Source of the DNA: Comamonadaceae bacterium OS-4
GTDB taxonomy: Bacteria; Pseudomonadota; Gammaproteobacteria; Burkholderiales; Burkholderiaceae_C
NCBI GenBank assembly: GCA_027924025.1
Contig: AP026970.1
Span: 3,122,501 to 3,186,500 of the forward strand
Reading direction: 5' to 3'
DNA: 64,000 nucleotides
Shown: positions 1-8,902 of the stretch, piece by piece
Numbering within the stretch: position 1 is the first letter of the stretch
How the letters are laid out: every line of letters starts with the position of its first letter
Notes under the pieces: generated by a model
Database searches by the model: none
Told to the model about the DNA's origin: nothing
What the model saw: only the letters and a program-made list of their open reading frames with translations
Made by a program: the position numbers and the translations under genes

Positions 1-13
1 CGTTCCAGGTCAT
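1..13 (-). CDS. Possible 5' end of iolE (first four codons only)
   Basis: A minus-strand ATG at 11-13 would begin a protein reading MTWN before running off the left edge. It lies 45 bases downstream of the iolD stop, in the same direction. Inosose dehydratase (IolE) proteins of related bacteria often begin with this kind of tetrapeptide, and iolE commonly follows iolD. With only four codons visible this is inference from context, not a real identification. Confidence 0.3.
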
Positions 14-58
14 ATGTGTGCTCTCAAGAAAATAGGAGGGAGTAAAAGGAAAACCGGT

Positions 59-1927
59 TCAAACGCGTTGCAGCGTCTGAGCCTTGACGTAATTGGTGCG
101 GGCCTCATTCACCTCGGTGCGGGTGGATACCTCGGGAATAGCCACTTCCCACCAGCAACCGCCATCGGTAATGCGGGTGTGGGTCGTGTCGATCACGATC
201 ACTTGGGTGCGCTTGGCCTTGCGGGCTTTGACCATGGCTGTCTTCAGCTCGGCCACGTCTTTGACGTGGACCGCATCGGCACCCATAGCGCGGGCGTGCA
301 TGGCGAAGTCGATGGTGCTGCGCTCGCCGCCTTCGGGCACGCAGTCGTCCAACATGTTGTTGAAGCCGGGGCTGCCGGTCTTGATCTGCAAGCGCTCGAT
401 GCAGCCATAGCCCCGGTTGTCCAGGATCACCACAATGATCTTCTGACCCAGTAACACCGAGGTAGCCAGCTCGGAGTTGGCCATCATGTAGGAGCCATCG
501 CCCACCAGCACGATGGATTCCTGGTCAGGACGGGCCATCTTGACGCCCAAGCCACCGGCCACTTCGTAGCCCATGCAGGAGTAGCCATATTCCATGTGGT
601 AATTGCCCGGCAGGCTGGCGCGCCAGAGCTTGTGCAGCTCGGCTGGCAAGGTGCCTGCCGCGCAGAGGGCCACATCGCGGGTCGCGCTGTCCAGCCCCAG
701 CTCAATAGCCGAGTCCCGGACGGCGCCAATCACTTCGGCGTCGTAGGGCAAGACGTCGGTTGGAATATGGGTGGTCAGCTCGGTGATGCGGGCGTTGGCC
801 GCAGCCGCTTGCTGTTTGGCACGTGTCGTCCAGGCGGTATCGGCCGCCCAGCCAGCCAGGCCGGTTTCGAGCTGGCGCAGGCCCACCCGGGCATCGGCCA
901 CTAATGCCATACCACTCCACTTGCCAGCGTCGTAGGGCTGCACATTCAGGCTCAGCAACTTGGCTTGTGGGAACAAGGCGTGCGAGCCCGTGGTGAAGTC
1001 TTGCAGGCGGGTGCCGACGGCAAACACCACATCGGCTTCGCGGGCCATATCGTTGGCCCAGGACACGCCATCCACACCAATCGCGCCCAGGTTCAGCGGA
1101 TGGTCCCAAGGGAGGCTGCTTTTCCCACCATGCGACTCCACTACGGGCACGCCATGTGCATCGGCGAAGGCGCGCAGCTCGGCCCACGCCTGGCTGTAAA
1201 TCACACCACCACCGGCCACGATCAGCGGGCGCTTGGCGTTACTTAGCAACGCTACCGCATTGGCCAGCTCACGCGCATCAGCCGGGGGGCGACGGAAGTG
1301 CAGCACTTCGGGGTGTAAAAAGTCTTCCGGGCAATCAAAGGCCATGGTCTGCACGTCTTGCGGCAGTGAAAGGCAAGCGGGGCCGCAGTTGGCCGGGTCC
1401 GTCATCATCTGCACGGCACGGGGCAGCGCGGTCAGGATGTGCTCGGGGCGTGTCAGACGGTCGAAGTAGCGGGTAACAGGGCGGAAGCAATCGCTTGCGC
1501 TTAAATCGCCCTGACCGAAGCTTTCGATCTGCTGCAACACCGGGTCGGGACGGCGGGTTGCAAACACGTCGCCGGGCAAGAGCAACACCGGCAGGCGGTT
1601 GACGTGGGCCACCGCGGCAGCAGTGACCAAGTTGGTGGCGCCGGGGCCAATACTGGTGCTCACCGCCATGATGCGCTGGCGGAACTGGGCCTTGGCAAAT
1701 GCAATGGCGGCATGCGCCATGGTTTGCTCATTGTGGGCGCGGTAGGTGGTGAGCTTGTCGCGCTCTGCCACCAGGGCTTCGCCCATGCCGGCCACGTTGC
1801 CGTGGCCAAAGATGGTGAACACGCCGCCGCAATAGGGCTGGATGCTGCCGTCATGCATCTCCACCCGTAAAGCCGCCAAGTGCTTGACCAGGGCTTGCGA
1901 AAGAGTGAGTCGTTGGGTTGTCGTCAT
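59..1927 (-). CDS. iolD: 3D-(3,5/4)-trihydroxycyclohexane-1,2-dione acylhydrolase (IolD)
   Basis: This 622-residue thiamine-diphosphate enzyme hydrolyses the ring of trihydroxycyclohexane-1,2-dione to give 5-deoxyglucuronate in cytoplasmic myo-inositol breakdown. Visible landmarks are the catalytic glutamate of the ThDP N-terminal domain (AHNEQTMA, Glu about 67), the central domain around residues 210-350, and the C-terminal ThDP/Mg motif GDGSYMMAN near residue 475 followed by NRGYG about 30 residues later. Length fits the IolD family. It lies 21 bases behind the iolC fusion gene in the same direction, so the two are probably co-transcribed from the divergent promoter region at 3902-4163. Confidence 0.95.
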   Translation of the reverse strand: MTTTQRLTLSQALVKHLAALRVEMHDGSIQPYCGGVFTIFGHGNVAGMGEALVAERDKLTTYRAHNEQTMAHAAIAFAKAQFRQRIMAVSTSIGPGATNLVTAAAVAHVNRLPVLLLPGDVFATRRPDPVLQQIESFGQGDLSASDCFRPVTRYFDRLTRPEHILTALPRAVQMMTDPANCGPACLSLPQDVQTMAFDCPEDFLHPEVLHFRRPPADARELANAVALLSNAKRPLIVAGGGVIYSQAWAELRAFADAHGVPVVESHGGKSSLPWDHPLNLGAIGVDGVSWANDMAREADVVFAVGTRLQDFTTGSHALFPQAKLLSLNVQPYDAGKWSGMALVADARVGLRQLETGLAGWAADTAWTTRAKQQAAAANARITELTTHIPTDVLPYDAEVIGAVRDSAIELGLDSATRDVALCAAGTLPAELHKLWRASLPGNYHMEYGYSCMGYEVAGGLGVKMARPDQESIVLVGDGSYMMANSELATSVLLGQKIIVVILDNRGYGCIERLQIKTGSPGFNNMLDDCVPEGGERSTIDFAMHARAMGADAVHVKDVAELKTAMVKARKAKRTQVIVIDTTHTRITDGGCWWEVAIPEVSTRTEVNEARTNYVKAQTLQRV

Positions 1928-1948
1928 GGTGAGAGTTCTACCGGAGTT

Positions 1949-3901
1949 TTAAGCTGCAGCGCGCACTTGGGCGTGGCGATTGCGCCAGCCGTCCACCAGG
2001 ATGGTGAAGTTGCGCGCCACTTCGTCCACAAAGGCGGCATCAGAAAGATCGCCGCGTAACCAACGAAGCGAGGCATCAGCCCACAAGCTACGACCGACCA
2101 TAAAGCCTTTGACGACCGGGTTGGTCGCGTTGCGGAAGCTGTCTACCAGATGGGGAATGGGCTGGTTCAAGCCCAGAATCACCGCGCCACGGCAATGCGC
2201 ATCACGCTCTGCCAACAAGGCCTCAAGTGCAACCCAGCCTTTGGGCTGCATGGGGGCCAACTTCCACCACTCGGGCTTCACGCCTAGGTTGTAAAAGCGC
2301 TTCACAGAGCGCAGCACCACGTCGTCTTCAGTGCCGGCCAGCGTCAGTGCCTTGGGGGAGATGATCTCCAGCAACAGCTCATTGCCGCTTTCGCGGGTGG
2401 CTTCCCAGAGCTCCAGCACTTTTTGCTCCTGCTCGATGCGTAGTTCGTAGGCGTCATCGGGGTGGTAGTGGACCAGGCACTTCACCACTTGCTCGGTAGG
2501 CCAGTGAATGAGCGCACTGCCAATGGAGCGGGTGCCATCAAAGCGCAAGGGGCGTGAGCCGGGCAGCTCTACCGGGCGGCCCACCCACCACCCACGGCCG
2601 GTAGCGGCAGCCAGTGCGTCGGTGCCGTAGGCGCCACCGTCAATCAGCACACCCGTGTGGTCTTGCAACTGGCGGTCCGCTTCAACACGCTCAGCCACGC
2701 GAACCAACAGATTCTTGAGAGCGGGGATACGGGCTTCGTCGGCTCCGGCTTCACGCGCCAGGTCAAGGAACTGGCTGCGGTGGTCGAACGCGATCACGCA
2801 GAGTTCATTCCATTGCTTGCGCTTGGGGGTCACGCGGTGCAGGTGGGCCAGTTGGGCATCGGCATCCACCTTGGGGTTGCGACTCCCGCTGAACCAGTGA
2901 GCCAACTCTTCAGGTGTGGGCATGGCGGCGGAGCACGCGTGGCGGGACACCACGATGGCGCCGCAAGCATTGGCCATTTGGGTGGCGCCGGTCCAGTCTT
3001 TGCCTTGCAACAAACCGGTCATCAGGCCAGACAAGAAAGCATCACCCGCGCCCAGCACATTGAGCACCTCGACGCGCTCGCCTTGGTAAGTAGGTGCATC
3101 ATCAATATCGCCAGGTACCGCACCTTCAATCACGCAGCAACCCAGTGCGCCGCGCTTGACCACCAGCGTGGCAGAAGTGAGGGCGCGCACGGCATGCAGG
3201 CTGGCCACGATGTCATTGGCCACGCCACCGGCGATGAAGAACTCTTCTTCGGTTCCCACCAACAGATCAAATTCCGGCAACACTTCCTGCAACTGGCGGG
3301 TGACGTTGGCATCGGCCACGTAGCGGTTCTCGCCGGCACCGCGACTGGTCAGGCCCCATAGCACGGGGCGGTAGTCAATATCCAGCACGCGCACCGCTCC
3401 GTGCTTGCGGGCATAGCCCAGGGCAGTTAGTGCAGCCGCTCGGGTGCCTGGAGTGGACAAGTGGGTGCCGGTAATGGCCAAGGCACGGCATTGGGCCAGA
3501 TAGGACTCCTGGATTTGTGCGGCATCGATTGCCATATCTGCGCAGTTTTCGCGCATGAACAGCAAGGGGAAAGTTTCGCGGTCTTTCAAGCCAAGCAGCA
3601 CCTGCCCGGTTAAGCGCTCGGGGTCGATCTGGATCTGACTGACATCGCAGCCTTCGTTTTCGAGGGTCTCGATCAGAAAACGACCCATCTGCTCATTGCC
3701 CACACGGGACAACATGCCGCTACGCAAGCCCAAACGCGCTACGCCGAATGCCAGGTTGGCAGAGCTGCCACCGAGGTACATCGCCATGCTGCGCGCATCT
3801 TCGAGACGGCTGCCAAATTGCTGTGCATACAGGTCAACGGCCAAGCGGCCTAGACACGCCAAATCGATGGGGCGGCCGGAAGGAAATTTGAGGGTACTCA
3901 T
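1949..3901 (-). CDS. iolC: Bifunctional 5-dehydro-2-deoxygluconokinase / DUF2090 aldolase-like protein
   Basis: This 650-residue protein is a fusion. Residues 1 to about 330 are a PfkB-family sugar kinase with the anion-hole and catalytic motif VLGAGDAF (Asp about 287), matching IolC, which phosphorylates 5-dehydro-2-deoxygluconate. Residues from about 345 to 640 form a DUF2090 domain, a class I aldolase-like TIM barrel. Such fusions are annotated in proteobacteria as kinase/5-dehydro-2-deoxyphosphogluconate aldolase, so the C-terminal half may replace a separate IolJ, none of which is seen here. The kinase assignment is secure; the aldolase activity is inferred from the family. It is the first gene of the leftward iolC-iolD unit. 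Confidence 0.92.
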   Translation of the reverse strand: MSTLKFPSGRPIDLACLGRLAVDLYAQQFGSRLEDARSMAMYLGGSSANLAFGVARLGLRSGMLSRVGNEQMGRFLIETLENEGCDVSQIQIDPERLTGQVLLGLKDRETFPLLFMRENCADMAIDAAQIQESYLAQCRALAITGTHLSTPGTRAAALTALGYARKHGAVRVLDIDYRPVLWGLTSRGAGENRYVADANVTRQLQEVLPEFDLLVGTEEEFFIAGGVANDIVASLHAVRALTSATLVVKRGALGCCVIEGAVPGDIDDAPTYQGERVEVLNVLGAGDAFLSGLMTGLLQGKDWTGATQMANACGAIVVSRHACSAAMPTPEELAHWFSGSRNPKVDADAQLAHLHRVTPKRKQWNELCVIAFDHRSQFLDLAREAGADEARIPALKNLLVRVAERVEADRQLQDHTGVLIDGGAYGTDALAAATGRGWWVGRPVELPGSRPLRFDGTRSIGSALIHWPTEQVVKCLVHYHPDDAYELRIEQEQKVLELWEATRESGNELLLEIISPKALTLAGTEDDVVLRSVKRFYNLGVKPEWWKLAPMQPKGWVALEALLAERDAHCRGAVILGLNQPIPHLVDSFRNATNPVVKGFMVGRSLWADASLRWLRGDLSDAAFVDEVARNFTILVDGWRNRHAQVRAAA

Positions 3902-4007
3902 CGGGTACGGGGTCCAAAGGACATGTTAAAGACTCGCGGAAGCTGCGCGAAACAGCAACGTCAATTGCGCGGACGCTTTTTCGGTTTCGGCGACTGTAAA
4001 GTATAAA

Positions 4008-4019
4008 GAAATAAATTTC
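4008..4019. promoter_or_regulatory. Candidate RpiR/IolR operator, copy 1
   Basis: GAAATAAATTTC has perfect 5-bp arms around a 2-bp centre. It shares the GAAA-N4-TTTC form with the site at 4038-4049. Binding is inferred from recurrence and context only. Confidence 0.45.
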
Positions 4020-4037
4020 GCTAGGTGTAATCACTTA

Positions 4038-4049
4038 GAAAAGTTTTTC
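4038..4049. promoter_or_regulatory. Candidate RpiR/IolR operator, copy 2
   Basis: GAAAAGTTTTTC has perfect 5-bp arms around a 2-bp centre. Its centre is 30 bp from that of copy 1, which would place two bound dimers on a similar face of the helix. Confidence 0.45.
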
Positions 4050-4163
4050 GTTTTTTAATTACAGTTCGTTCCGTGGCGAGGTAATGCCCTGTGTACAACC
4101 AAGCCCGACAACAGCTGGCATTCCGCCAGCCGTTACAAAAACCACGCTAGGAGATACATCAAC

Positions 4164-5096
4164 ATGAAAAAGCTTTTGATTGCAGCCGCCGTCTCGTCCG
4201 CCGCCCTGGTGACCCCTATGGCGGCCCACGCCCAAAAGGTCGGCTTGGCTATGGCCCAACTGGACACCTTCCTGACCATTTTGAAAAACGGCACTTTGGA
4301 AGCCGGTAAAAAGGCAGGCGCTACGGTGCAAGTAGAAGACGCTGGTAACGACGTGGGCAAACAGCTCAGCCAGATTCAAAACATGATTGCGCAAAAGTAC
4401 GACGCCATCATCGTGAACCCCGTGGACACTGACGCCACCCCCAAGATCACCAAGATGGTGACAGACGCCGGCATCGCGCTGGTGTATGTGAACCGCAAGC
4501 CTGTGGATTTCGAAAAGCTGCCCAAGGGCGTGGCCTTTGTGGCCTCTGACGAAAAGGTGTCCGGCACCTTGCAAACTCAAGAAGTTTGCCGCTTGCTAAA
4601 GGGTAAGGGCCAAGTGTTGGTGTTGATGGGCGAACTGTCCAACGAAGCAGCGCGCACACGCACCAAGGATATCGAGGAAGTGGTGGCCACCCAAGAGTGC
4701 AGCGGAATCAAGATTGCAGACAAGCGCGAAGGCGCGTGGGACCGTACCAAGGGACAGGACATCACCACGAACTGGTTGTCTTCCGGCGTGAAGTTTGACG
4801 CGATCATCGCCAACAACGATGAAATGGCTATCGGCGCTATCAACGCCTTGAAGGCTGCCAAGAAGTGGACACCTGCCAGCATCGTGGCCGGTATTGACGC
4901 CACCCCTGATGCGCTGGCTTCCATGAAAGCTGGTGACTTGAAAGTGACTGTGTTCCAGAACGCTGCTGGCCAAGGCTCCGGCGCGGTGGAAGCTGCGATT
5001 AAGTTGATCAAGAAACAACCTGTAGACCGTTTCGTGAACGTGCCTTTTGAGTTGGTAACACCTGCTAATTTGAGCAAGTACTCCGGCAAGAACTAA
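4164..5096 (+). CDS. Periplasmic sugar-binding protein of the inositol ABC importer
   Basis: This 310-residue protein is a ribose/inositol-type periplasmic binding protein (Peripla_BP_4 fold). A signal peptide with cleavage after AHA (about residue 23) precedes the mature start QKVGLAMAQ. Inner motifs such as AIIVNPVDTDAT and AIIANNDEMAIGAI are typical of ribose-class binding proteins. It heads an importer operon with the ATPase and permease downstream and sits divergently from iolCD, so myo-inositol or a related cyclitol is the likely ligand; the ligand itself cannot be read from sequence. A good ribosome-binding site (TAGGAG) precedes the ATG. Confidence 0.88.
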   Translation: MKKLLIAAAVSSAALVTPMAAHAQKVGLAMAQLDTFLTILKNGTLEAGKKAGATVQVEDAGNDVGKQLSQIQNMIAQKYDAIIVNPVDTDATPKITKMVTDAGIALVYVNRKPVDFEKLPKGVAFVASDEKVSGTLQTQEVCRLLKGKGQVLVLMGELSNEAARTRTKDIEEVVATQECSGIKIADKREGAWDRTKGQDITTNWLSSGVKFDAIIANNDEMAIGAINALKAAKKWTPASIVAGIDATPDALASMKAGDLKVTVFQNAAGQGSGAVEAAIKLIKKQPVDRFVNVPFELVTPANLSKYSGKN

Positions 5097-5167
5097 CTGA
5101 CAAGCCACCGCATGCAATGCAACCCGGCGGGTTGCATTGCTGTTTGTTTTCAATATGAGAAATCAGG

Positions 5168-6703
5168 ATGTCTGAAACTGCCACTTTGGAAGCACCCGCA
5201 CTGCCCACGCAGGCCGGTGCCCCCCCTCTTTTAGAAATCCTCGGTATCCGCAAGGGATTCCCTGGGGTGATTGCCCTGGACGGCGTTGGCTTCAAGCTTC
5301 GCGCGGGCACGGTACACGCCTTGATGGGTGAGAACGGCGCGGGCAAATCCACGCTGATGAAAATCATTGCCGGTATCTACATACCGGACCAAGGGGAGAT
5401 CAGCCTCAAGGGTCAACGCATCACGCTCAAGTCACCGATTGACGCGCTCAACAAGGGCATCGCCATGATCCATCAGGAGCTGAACCTGATGCCCCACATG
5501 ACCGTGGGCGAGAACGTCTGGATCACCCGCGAACCAAAGAACGCTTTCGGTTTTGTAGACCACACCGCACTGTACAAACAGACCGCAGAGCTTTTCAACA
5601 CCCTGAATATTGATATTGATCCGAAGGCAGAGATTCAAACCCTGTCGGTGGCCAATCGCCAGATGGTGGAGATTGCCAAGGCGGTCTCTTACAACTCCGA
5701 CGTGCTCATCATGGATGAGCCGACCTCGGCCTTGACTGAAAAAGAGGTGTCGCACCTGTTTGCCATCATTCGCAACCTGCGAGCCAAGGGTAAGGGCATC
5801 ATCTACATCACCCACAAGATGAACGAGCTCTTCGAGATTGCCGATGAGTTCTCGGTGTTCCGTGATGGCAAATACATTGCCACCAAACTCTCTACCGAGG
5901 TAACGCGCGACGACATCATCAAAATGATGGTGGGCCGCGAGATTACCCAGATGTTTCCCAAGCAGGAAGTGCCGATCGGCGAGGTGGTGCTGTCCATCAA
6001 AAACCTCACGCTCAACGGCGTATTCAAAAATGTAAGCTTTGATGTGCGTGCGGGTGAGATCGTCGGCATGGCGGGCCTGGTGGGTTCCGGCCGCTCCAAT
6101 GTGGCCGAGACGCTGTTCGGCGTCACACCGGCACACGCAGGTACGATCACCATCCACGGTAAAGAGGAACGGATTGACACACCGGCCAAGGCCATGGCCT
6201 GTGGCATGGCGTTTTTGACCGAAGACCGCAAAGACACCGGCTGCTTCCTCTCCCTGAATATTCAGGACAACATGGACAGCGCGGTGCTCAACAGCCGCTA
6301 TGTCTTCTTCGGCTTTGTGGAGCGCAAGAAGCTGCATGAAGACTGCATCGCCATGGCCAAGCGCTTGCGCGTCAAAACACCGGACATGAATGAAATCATT
6401 CAGAACCTGTCCGGTGGCAACCAACAAAAAGTGCTGGTGGGCCGCTGGCTGCTGACTAACCCGAAGATTTTGATTCTGGATGAGCCAACCCGTGGCATCG
6501 ACGTGGGTGCCAAAGCCGAGATCCACCGGCTGGTCTCCGAATTGGCGGGCCAGGGCGTGGCCATTCTCATGATTTCCTCAGAAATGCCCGAAGTGCTGGG
6601 TATGAGTGACCGCATTGTCGTGATGCACGAAGGCGCGGTCACCGGCATTCTGGACCGCAAAGATGCAGATCAGGTGTCCATCATGGACCTAGCTGCCAAG
6701 TAA
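5168..6703 (+). CDS. Ribose/inositol-type ABC importer ATP-binding protein (tandem ATPase)
   Basis: This 511-residue protein energises sugar import at the inner membrane. It carries two ABC domains in tandem, as in RbsA/IatA. The first has Walker [10 protein letters not shown] and Walker [11 protein letters not shown]. The second has the degenerate Walker A GLVGSGRS usual for this family, signature [12 protein letters not shown] and Walker [12 protein letters not shown]. It begins 71 bases after the binding protein and ends 19 bases before the permease, consistent with one operon. Length matches the family. Substrate is inferred from the surrounding iol genes. Confidence 0.92.
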   Translation: MSETATLEAPALPTQAGAPPLLEILGIRKGFPGVIALDGVGFKLRAGTVHALMGENGAGKSTLMKIIAGIYIPDQGEISLKGQRITLKSPIDALNKGIAMIHQELNLMPHMTVGENVWITREPKNAFGFVDHTALYKQTAELFNTLNIDIDPKAEIQTLSVANRQMVEIAKAVSYNSDVLIMDEPTSALTEKEVSHLFAIIRNLRAKGKGIIYITHKMNELFEIADEFSVFRDGKYIATKLSTEVTRDDIIKMMVGREITQMFPKQEVPIGEVVLSIKNLTLNGVFKNVSFDVRAGEIVGMAGLVGSGRSNVAETLFGVTPAHAGTITIHGKEERIDTPAKAMACGMAFLTEDRKDTGCFLSLNIQDNMDSAVLNSRYVFFGFVERKKLHEDCIAMAKRLRVKTPDMNEIIQNLSGGNQQKVLVGRWLLTNPKILILDEPTRGIDVGAKAEIHRLVSELAGQGVAILMISSEMPEVLGMSDRIVVMHEGAVTGILDRKDADQVSIMDLAAK

Positions 6704-6722
6704 TCCCCCGAAAGACGCAACC

Positions 6723-7742
6723 ATGACTACTTCTACCGTCTCCGCATCCCCTAGCCTGGGCAGCACACCCAAATTCAAGCTTCCCCCGGAAGCCAGCATC
6801 CTGATGGTGCTGATTGGTATCAGCCTGTTTTTCGAAGCACTGGGCTGGTACGTGAACGGCCAGAGCTTCATCTTCAACCTGGAGCGGCTCCAGATCATCA
6901 TTTTGCAAATGTCGGTTATCGGCATCATTGCAGTGGGCGTGAACCTGGTCATCATTACCAGCGGTATTGACCTGTCATCCGGGTCGGTAGTAGCGGCCGC
7001 TGCAGTGGTGTCCGCCAGCTTGGCGCAGGTGTCAGACTTTCCGCGGGCGATTTTCCCCGGGCTGACTGATCTGCCGGTGATCTGGCCCATCCTTGCCGGA
7101 ATGACCGCCGGCCTGCTGATCGGGCTGCTCAATGGCTCCCTGATTGCCTACACCGCCATCCCCCCGTTCATTGCCACTTTGGGCACCATGGTGGCAGCAC
7201 GCGGCTTTGCCAAGTGGTTCACCGGCGGCATGCCTGTGTCTATGCTGACCGATGATTTTGCGTGGATCGGCTCTGGTGCTAACCCGGTGTACATCTTCCT
7301 GACCATTGCGATGATCTTCCACGTGGTGCTGCGGTACACCCGCTTTGGCAAAATCACCTACGCCATCGGCGCCAACCGCCAGGCTGCACTGGTGTCCGGC
7401 ATCAATGTGAACCGCCACCTGATCTGGATTTACGCCATTGCCGGCCTGCTCAGCGGCATTGCCGGTAGCGTGACCGCCGCCCGTGCAATCTCCGGCCAGT
7501 CCGGCATGGGCGTGATGTATGAGCTGGATGCGATTGCAGCCGTTGTGATTGGCGGCACCTCGTTAGTCGGTGGTTTGGGCCGTGTAACCGGCACCGTGAT
7601 CGGCGTGCTGATTTTGGGGGTGATGATGTCCGGCTTTACCTTCATCCGTATTGACGCCTACTACCAAGAGATGGTCAAAGGAGCCATCATCGTGATCGCA
7701 GTGGTGGCGGACCAATACCGTAACAAGAAGCGCGGCCGCTAA
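6723..7742 (+). CDS. Ribose/inositol-type ABC importer permease
   Basis: This 339-residue inner-membrane protein of the RbsC/IatP family forms the channel of the importer. Many hydrophobic segments are visible, with the family-conserved stretches VNLVIITSGIDLSSGSVVA and AIGANRQAALVSGINV. It is the last gene of the operon and is followed after 19 bases by a strong rho-independent terminator at 7762-7787. It lies downstream of the matching ATPase, so the three genes make a complete high-affinity importer of the carbohydrate uptake 2 class. Confidence 0.92.
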   Translation: MTTSTVSASPSLGSTPKFKLPPEASILMVLIGISLFFEALGWYVNGQSFIFNLERLQIIILQMSVIGIIAVGVNLVIITSGIDLSSGSVVAAAAVVSASLAQVSDFPRAIFPGLTDLPVIWPILAGMTAGLLIGLLNGSLIAYTAIPPFIATLGTMVAARGFAKWFTGGMPVSMLTDDFAWIGSGANPVYIFLTIAMIFHVVLRYTRFGKITYAIGANRQAALVSGINVNRHLIWIYAIAGLLSGIAGSVTAARAISGQSGMGVMYELDAIAAVVIGGTSLVGGLGRVTGTVIGVLILGVMMSGFTFIRIDAYYQEMVKGAIIVIAVVADQYRNKKRGR

Positions 7743-7761
7743 GCCTGCCCTCACACACGCC

Positions 7762-7787
7762 AAAGGCCACCTTCGGGTGGCCTTTTT
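7762..7787 (+). terminator. Rho-independent terminator of the inositol importer operon
   Basis: A perfect 10-bp stem (AAAGGCCACC / GGTGGCCTTT) closes a TTCG tetraloop and runs into a T-tract, 19 bases after the permease stop. Confidence 0.9.
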
Positions 7788-8031
7788 CATGGCCGCTACC
7801 AGCGGTACACGCTAGCCGGAAACATGCTTCATGCGGCATTGCCGACTGATGCTTCGACAAGGTAACCCGCTGAATCTTCTTCAAGAGGGCTCGGATTTAC
7901 AGCTTATTGGTGCCGTACAGCCTGTAGTGGACTGTCAACCGACGAGCCACTGCTTTCCCTTCGAAGGGCCGGTTAAAGCGCGATCAGCATGGCACAGTGC
8001 ACCGCTGCGGATCGCTCACCCCTACCCACAA
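7788..8031. other. Intergenic stretch with no recognised gene
   Basis: Between the two facing terminators I find no reading frame with family features, no RNA gene and no repeat. Short open frames here lack plausible start signals. Confidence 0.6.
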
Positions 8032-8058
8032 ATAAAAAGGCCAGCTTGCGCTGGCCTT
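8032..8058 (-). terminator. Rho-independent terminator of the iolH-iolG-iolI unit
   Basis: A perfect 9-bp stem (AAGGCCAGC / GCTGGCCTT) with a 4-base loop is followed, on the minus strand, by TTTTTATT. It sits 26 bases beyond the stop of the leftward gene ending at 8085. Confidence 0.85.
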
Positions 8059-8084
8059 GATAAGGTGGGCGAGGATCTGATAAA

Positions 8085-8876
8085 TCAGGCAGCGACCTGC
8101 TCGCGGATCCAACCGATGCTGTCAGCCAGTGCGGCTTGGGGATCAGTCAATTCTTGCACTTCTGTAGCGAAGGGCTCGAAGCTGAAGGGACCGGTGTAGC
8201 CCGCTGCTTGTAGGGCGCGAATTTGGGGGATGTTGCCCAAACGGTCTCGCTTGTCGACCAGCACGCGGTGGGCGTCCAGCATCTTGTCGACTGACACGTC
8301 AGCATCCGCCACACCAGAGATGTGCACCAGGCCCGTCCACTCAGGGAAGAACTCGGTTTCGCTCGCCAAGTGGTGGTGGAAGGTATCGTGCACCAGCTTG
8401 AACAAGCCTTCGCCACCGGCTTCCTTGATGGCCGCAATCGCGTCGGCCTTGCGGCGCAGGGAAGACACAGGGAAACCCAGCGGCTCCACCAGGCCCTTGA
8501 TACCCAGGGACTCCAAAATCGGCTTGATGGCTTTGAGTGCGGTCACCACCTCTGCTTGGGACACGGGCGTACCGTCGTTCAGCGGGCACATTACCAAAGC
8601 GTCAGCGCCGGATGCGGCAGCGTAGTCGGCCAACTTTTCAGTTTGGGCACGGCGCTCGTCGTTCCATACGTTGAAGGGGTACAACGCGTTGATGGACAAC
8701 AGTCTCACGCCAGCAGCTGCGGCTGCGGCCTTGACGTCAGCAGGTGCCAACGTGCCCACGACATTGGGGGTGTCGTTACGGATTTCCACATCGGTCACGC
8801 CCAAGGCGCGGGCCATGGCGAAAAACTCTGCGGGAGATTGACGAGGTGCCAAGATATGGCTCAAAGAGAAACGCAT
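8085..8876 (-). CDS. IolI-like inosose isomerase (TIM-barrel AP endonuclease 2 family)
   Basis: This 263-residue protein belongs to the sugar phosphate isomerase/epimerase TIM-barrel superfamily. Features such as LLSINALYPFNVW, FKLVHDTFHHHL and PFSFEPFA resemble IolI, which interconverts inososes in the cytoplasm; the EPLG, HDTFHHH and FEPF segments supply the usual metal-ligand acidic and histidine residues. I chose the ATG at 8874-8876 over a TTG five codons upstream because it gives the family-like start MRFSLSHIL. It is the last gene of the leftward iolH-iolG-iolI group, 26 bases after iolG. IolI versus a general epimerase cannot be settled from sequence alone. Confidence 0.75.
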   Translation of the reverse strand: MRFSLSHILAPRQSPAEFFAMARALGVTDVEIRNDTPNVVGTLAPADVKAAAAAAGVRLLSINALYPFNVWNDERRAQTEKLADYAAASGADALVMCPLNDGTPVSQAEVVTALKAIKPILESLGIKGLVEPLGFPVSSLRRKADAIAAIKEAGGEGLFKLVHDTFHHHLASETEFFPEWTGLVHISGVADADVSVDKMLDAHRVLVDKRDRLGNIPQIRALQAAGYTGPFSFEPFATEVQELTDPQAALADSIGWIREQVAA

Positions 8877-8902
8877 GATGGTTGATCTCAAAAATGGGTT
8901 GA

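Larger units (their letters stand above)
3902..4163. promoter_or_regulatory. Divergent iolC / inositol ABC importer promoter region
   Basis: This 262-base AT-richer gap separates the leftward iolC-iolD genes from the rightward ABC importer. It contains two 12-bp palindromes of the form GAAA-N4-TTTC at 4008-4019 (GAAATAAATTTC) and 4038-4049 (GAAAAGTTTTTC), their centres 30 bp apart, roughly three helical turns. The same type of palindrome recurs before the rightward iolG at 13034-13046. I infer operators for the RpiR-family regulator encoded at 12122-12994; RpiR-type IolR proteins are known to bind GGAA/TTCC-type palindromes. A ribosome-binding site TAGGAG lies shortly before the importer gene start. 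Confidence 0.55.

Noticed and set aside
7788..8031. Small RNA or riboswitch between the two terminators
   Set aside because: No recognisable riboswitch core or tRNA-like fold; the only strong hairpins are the terminators themselves.
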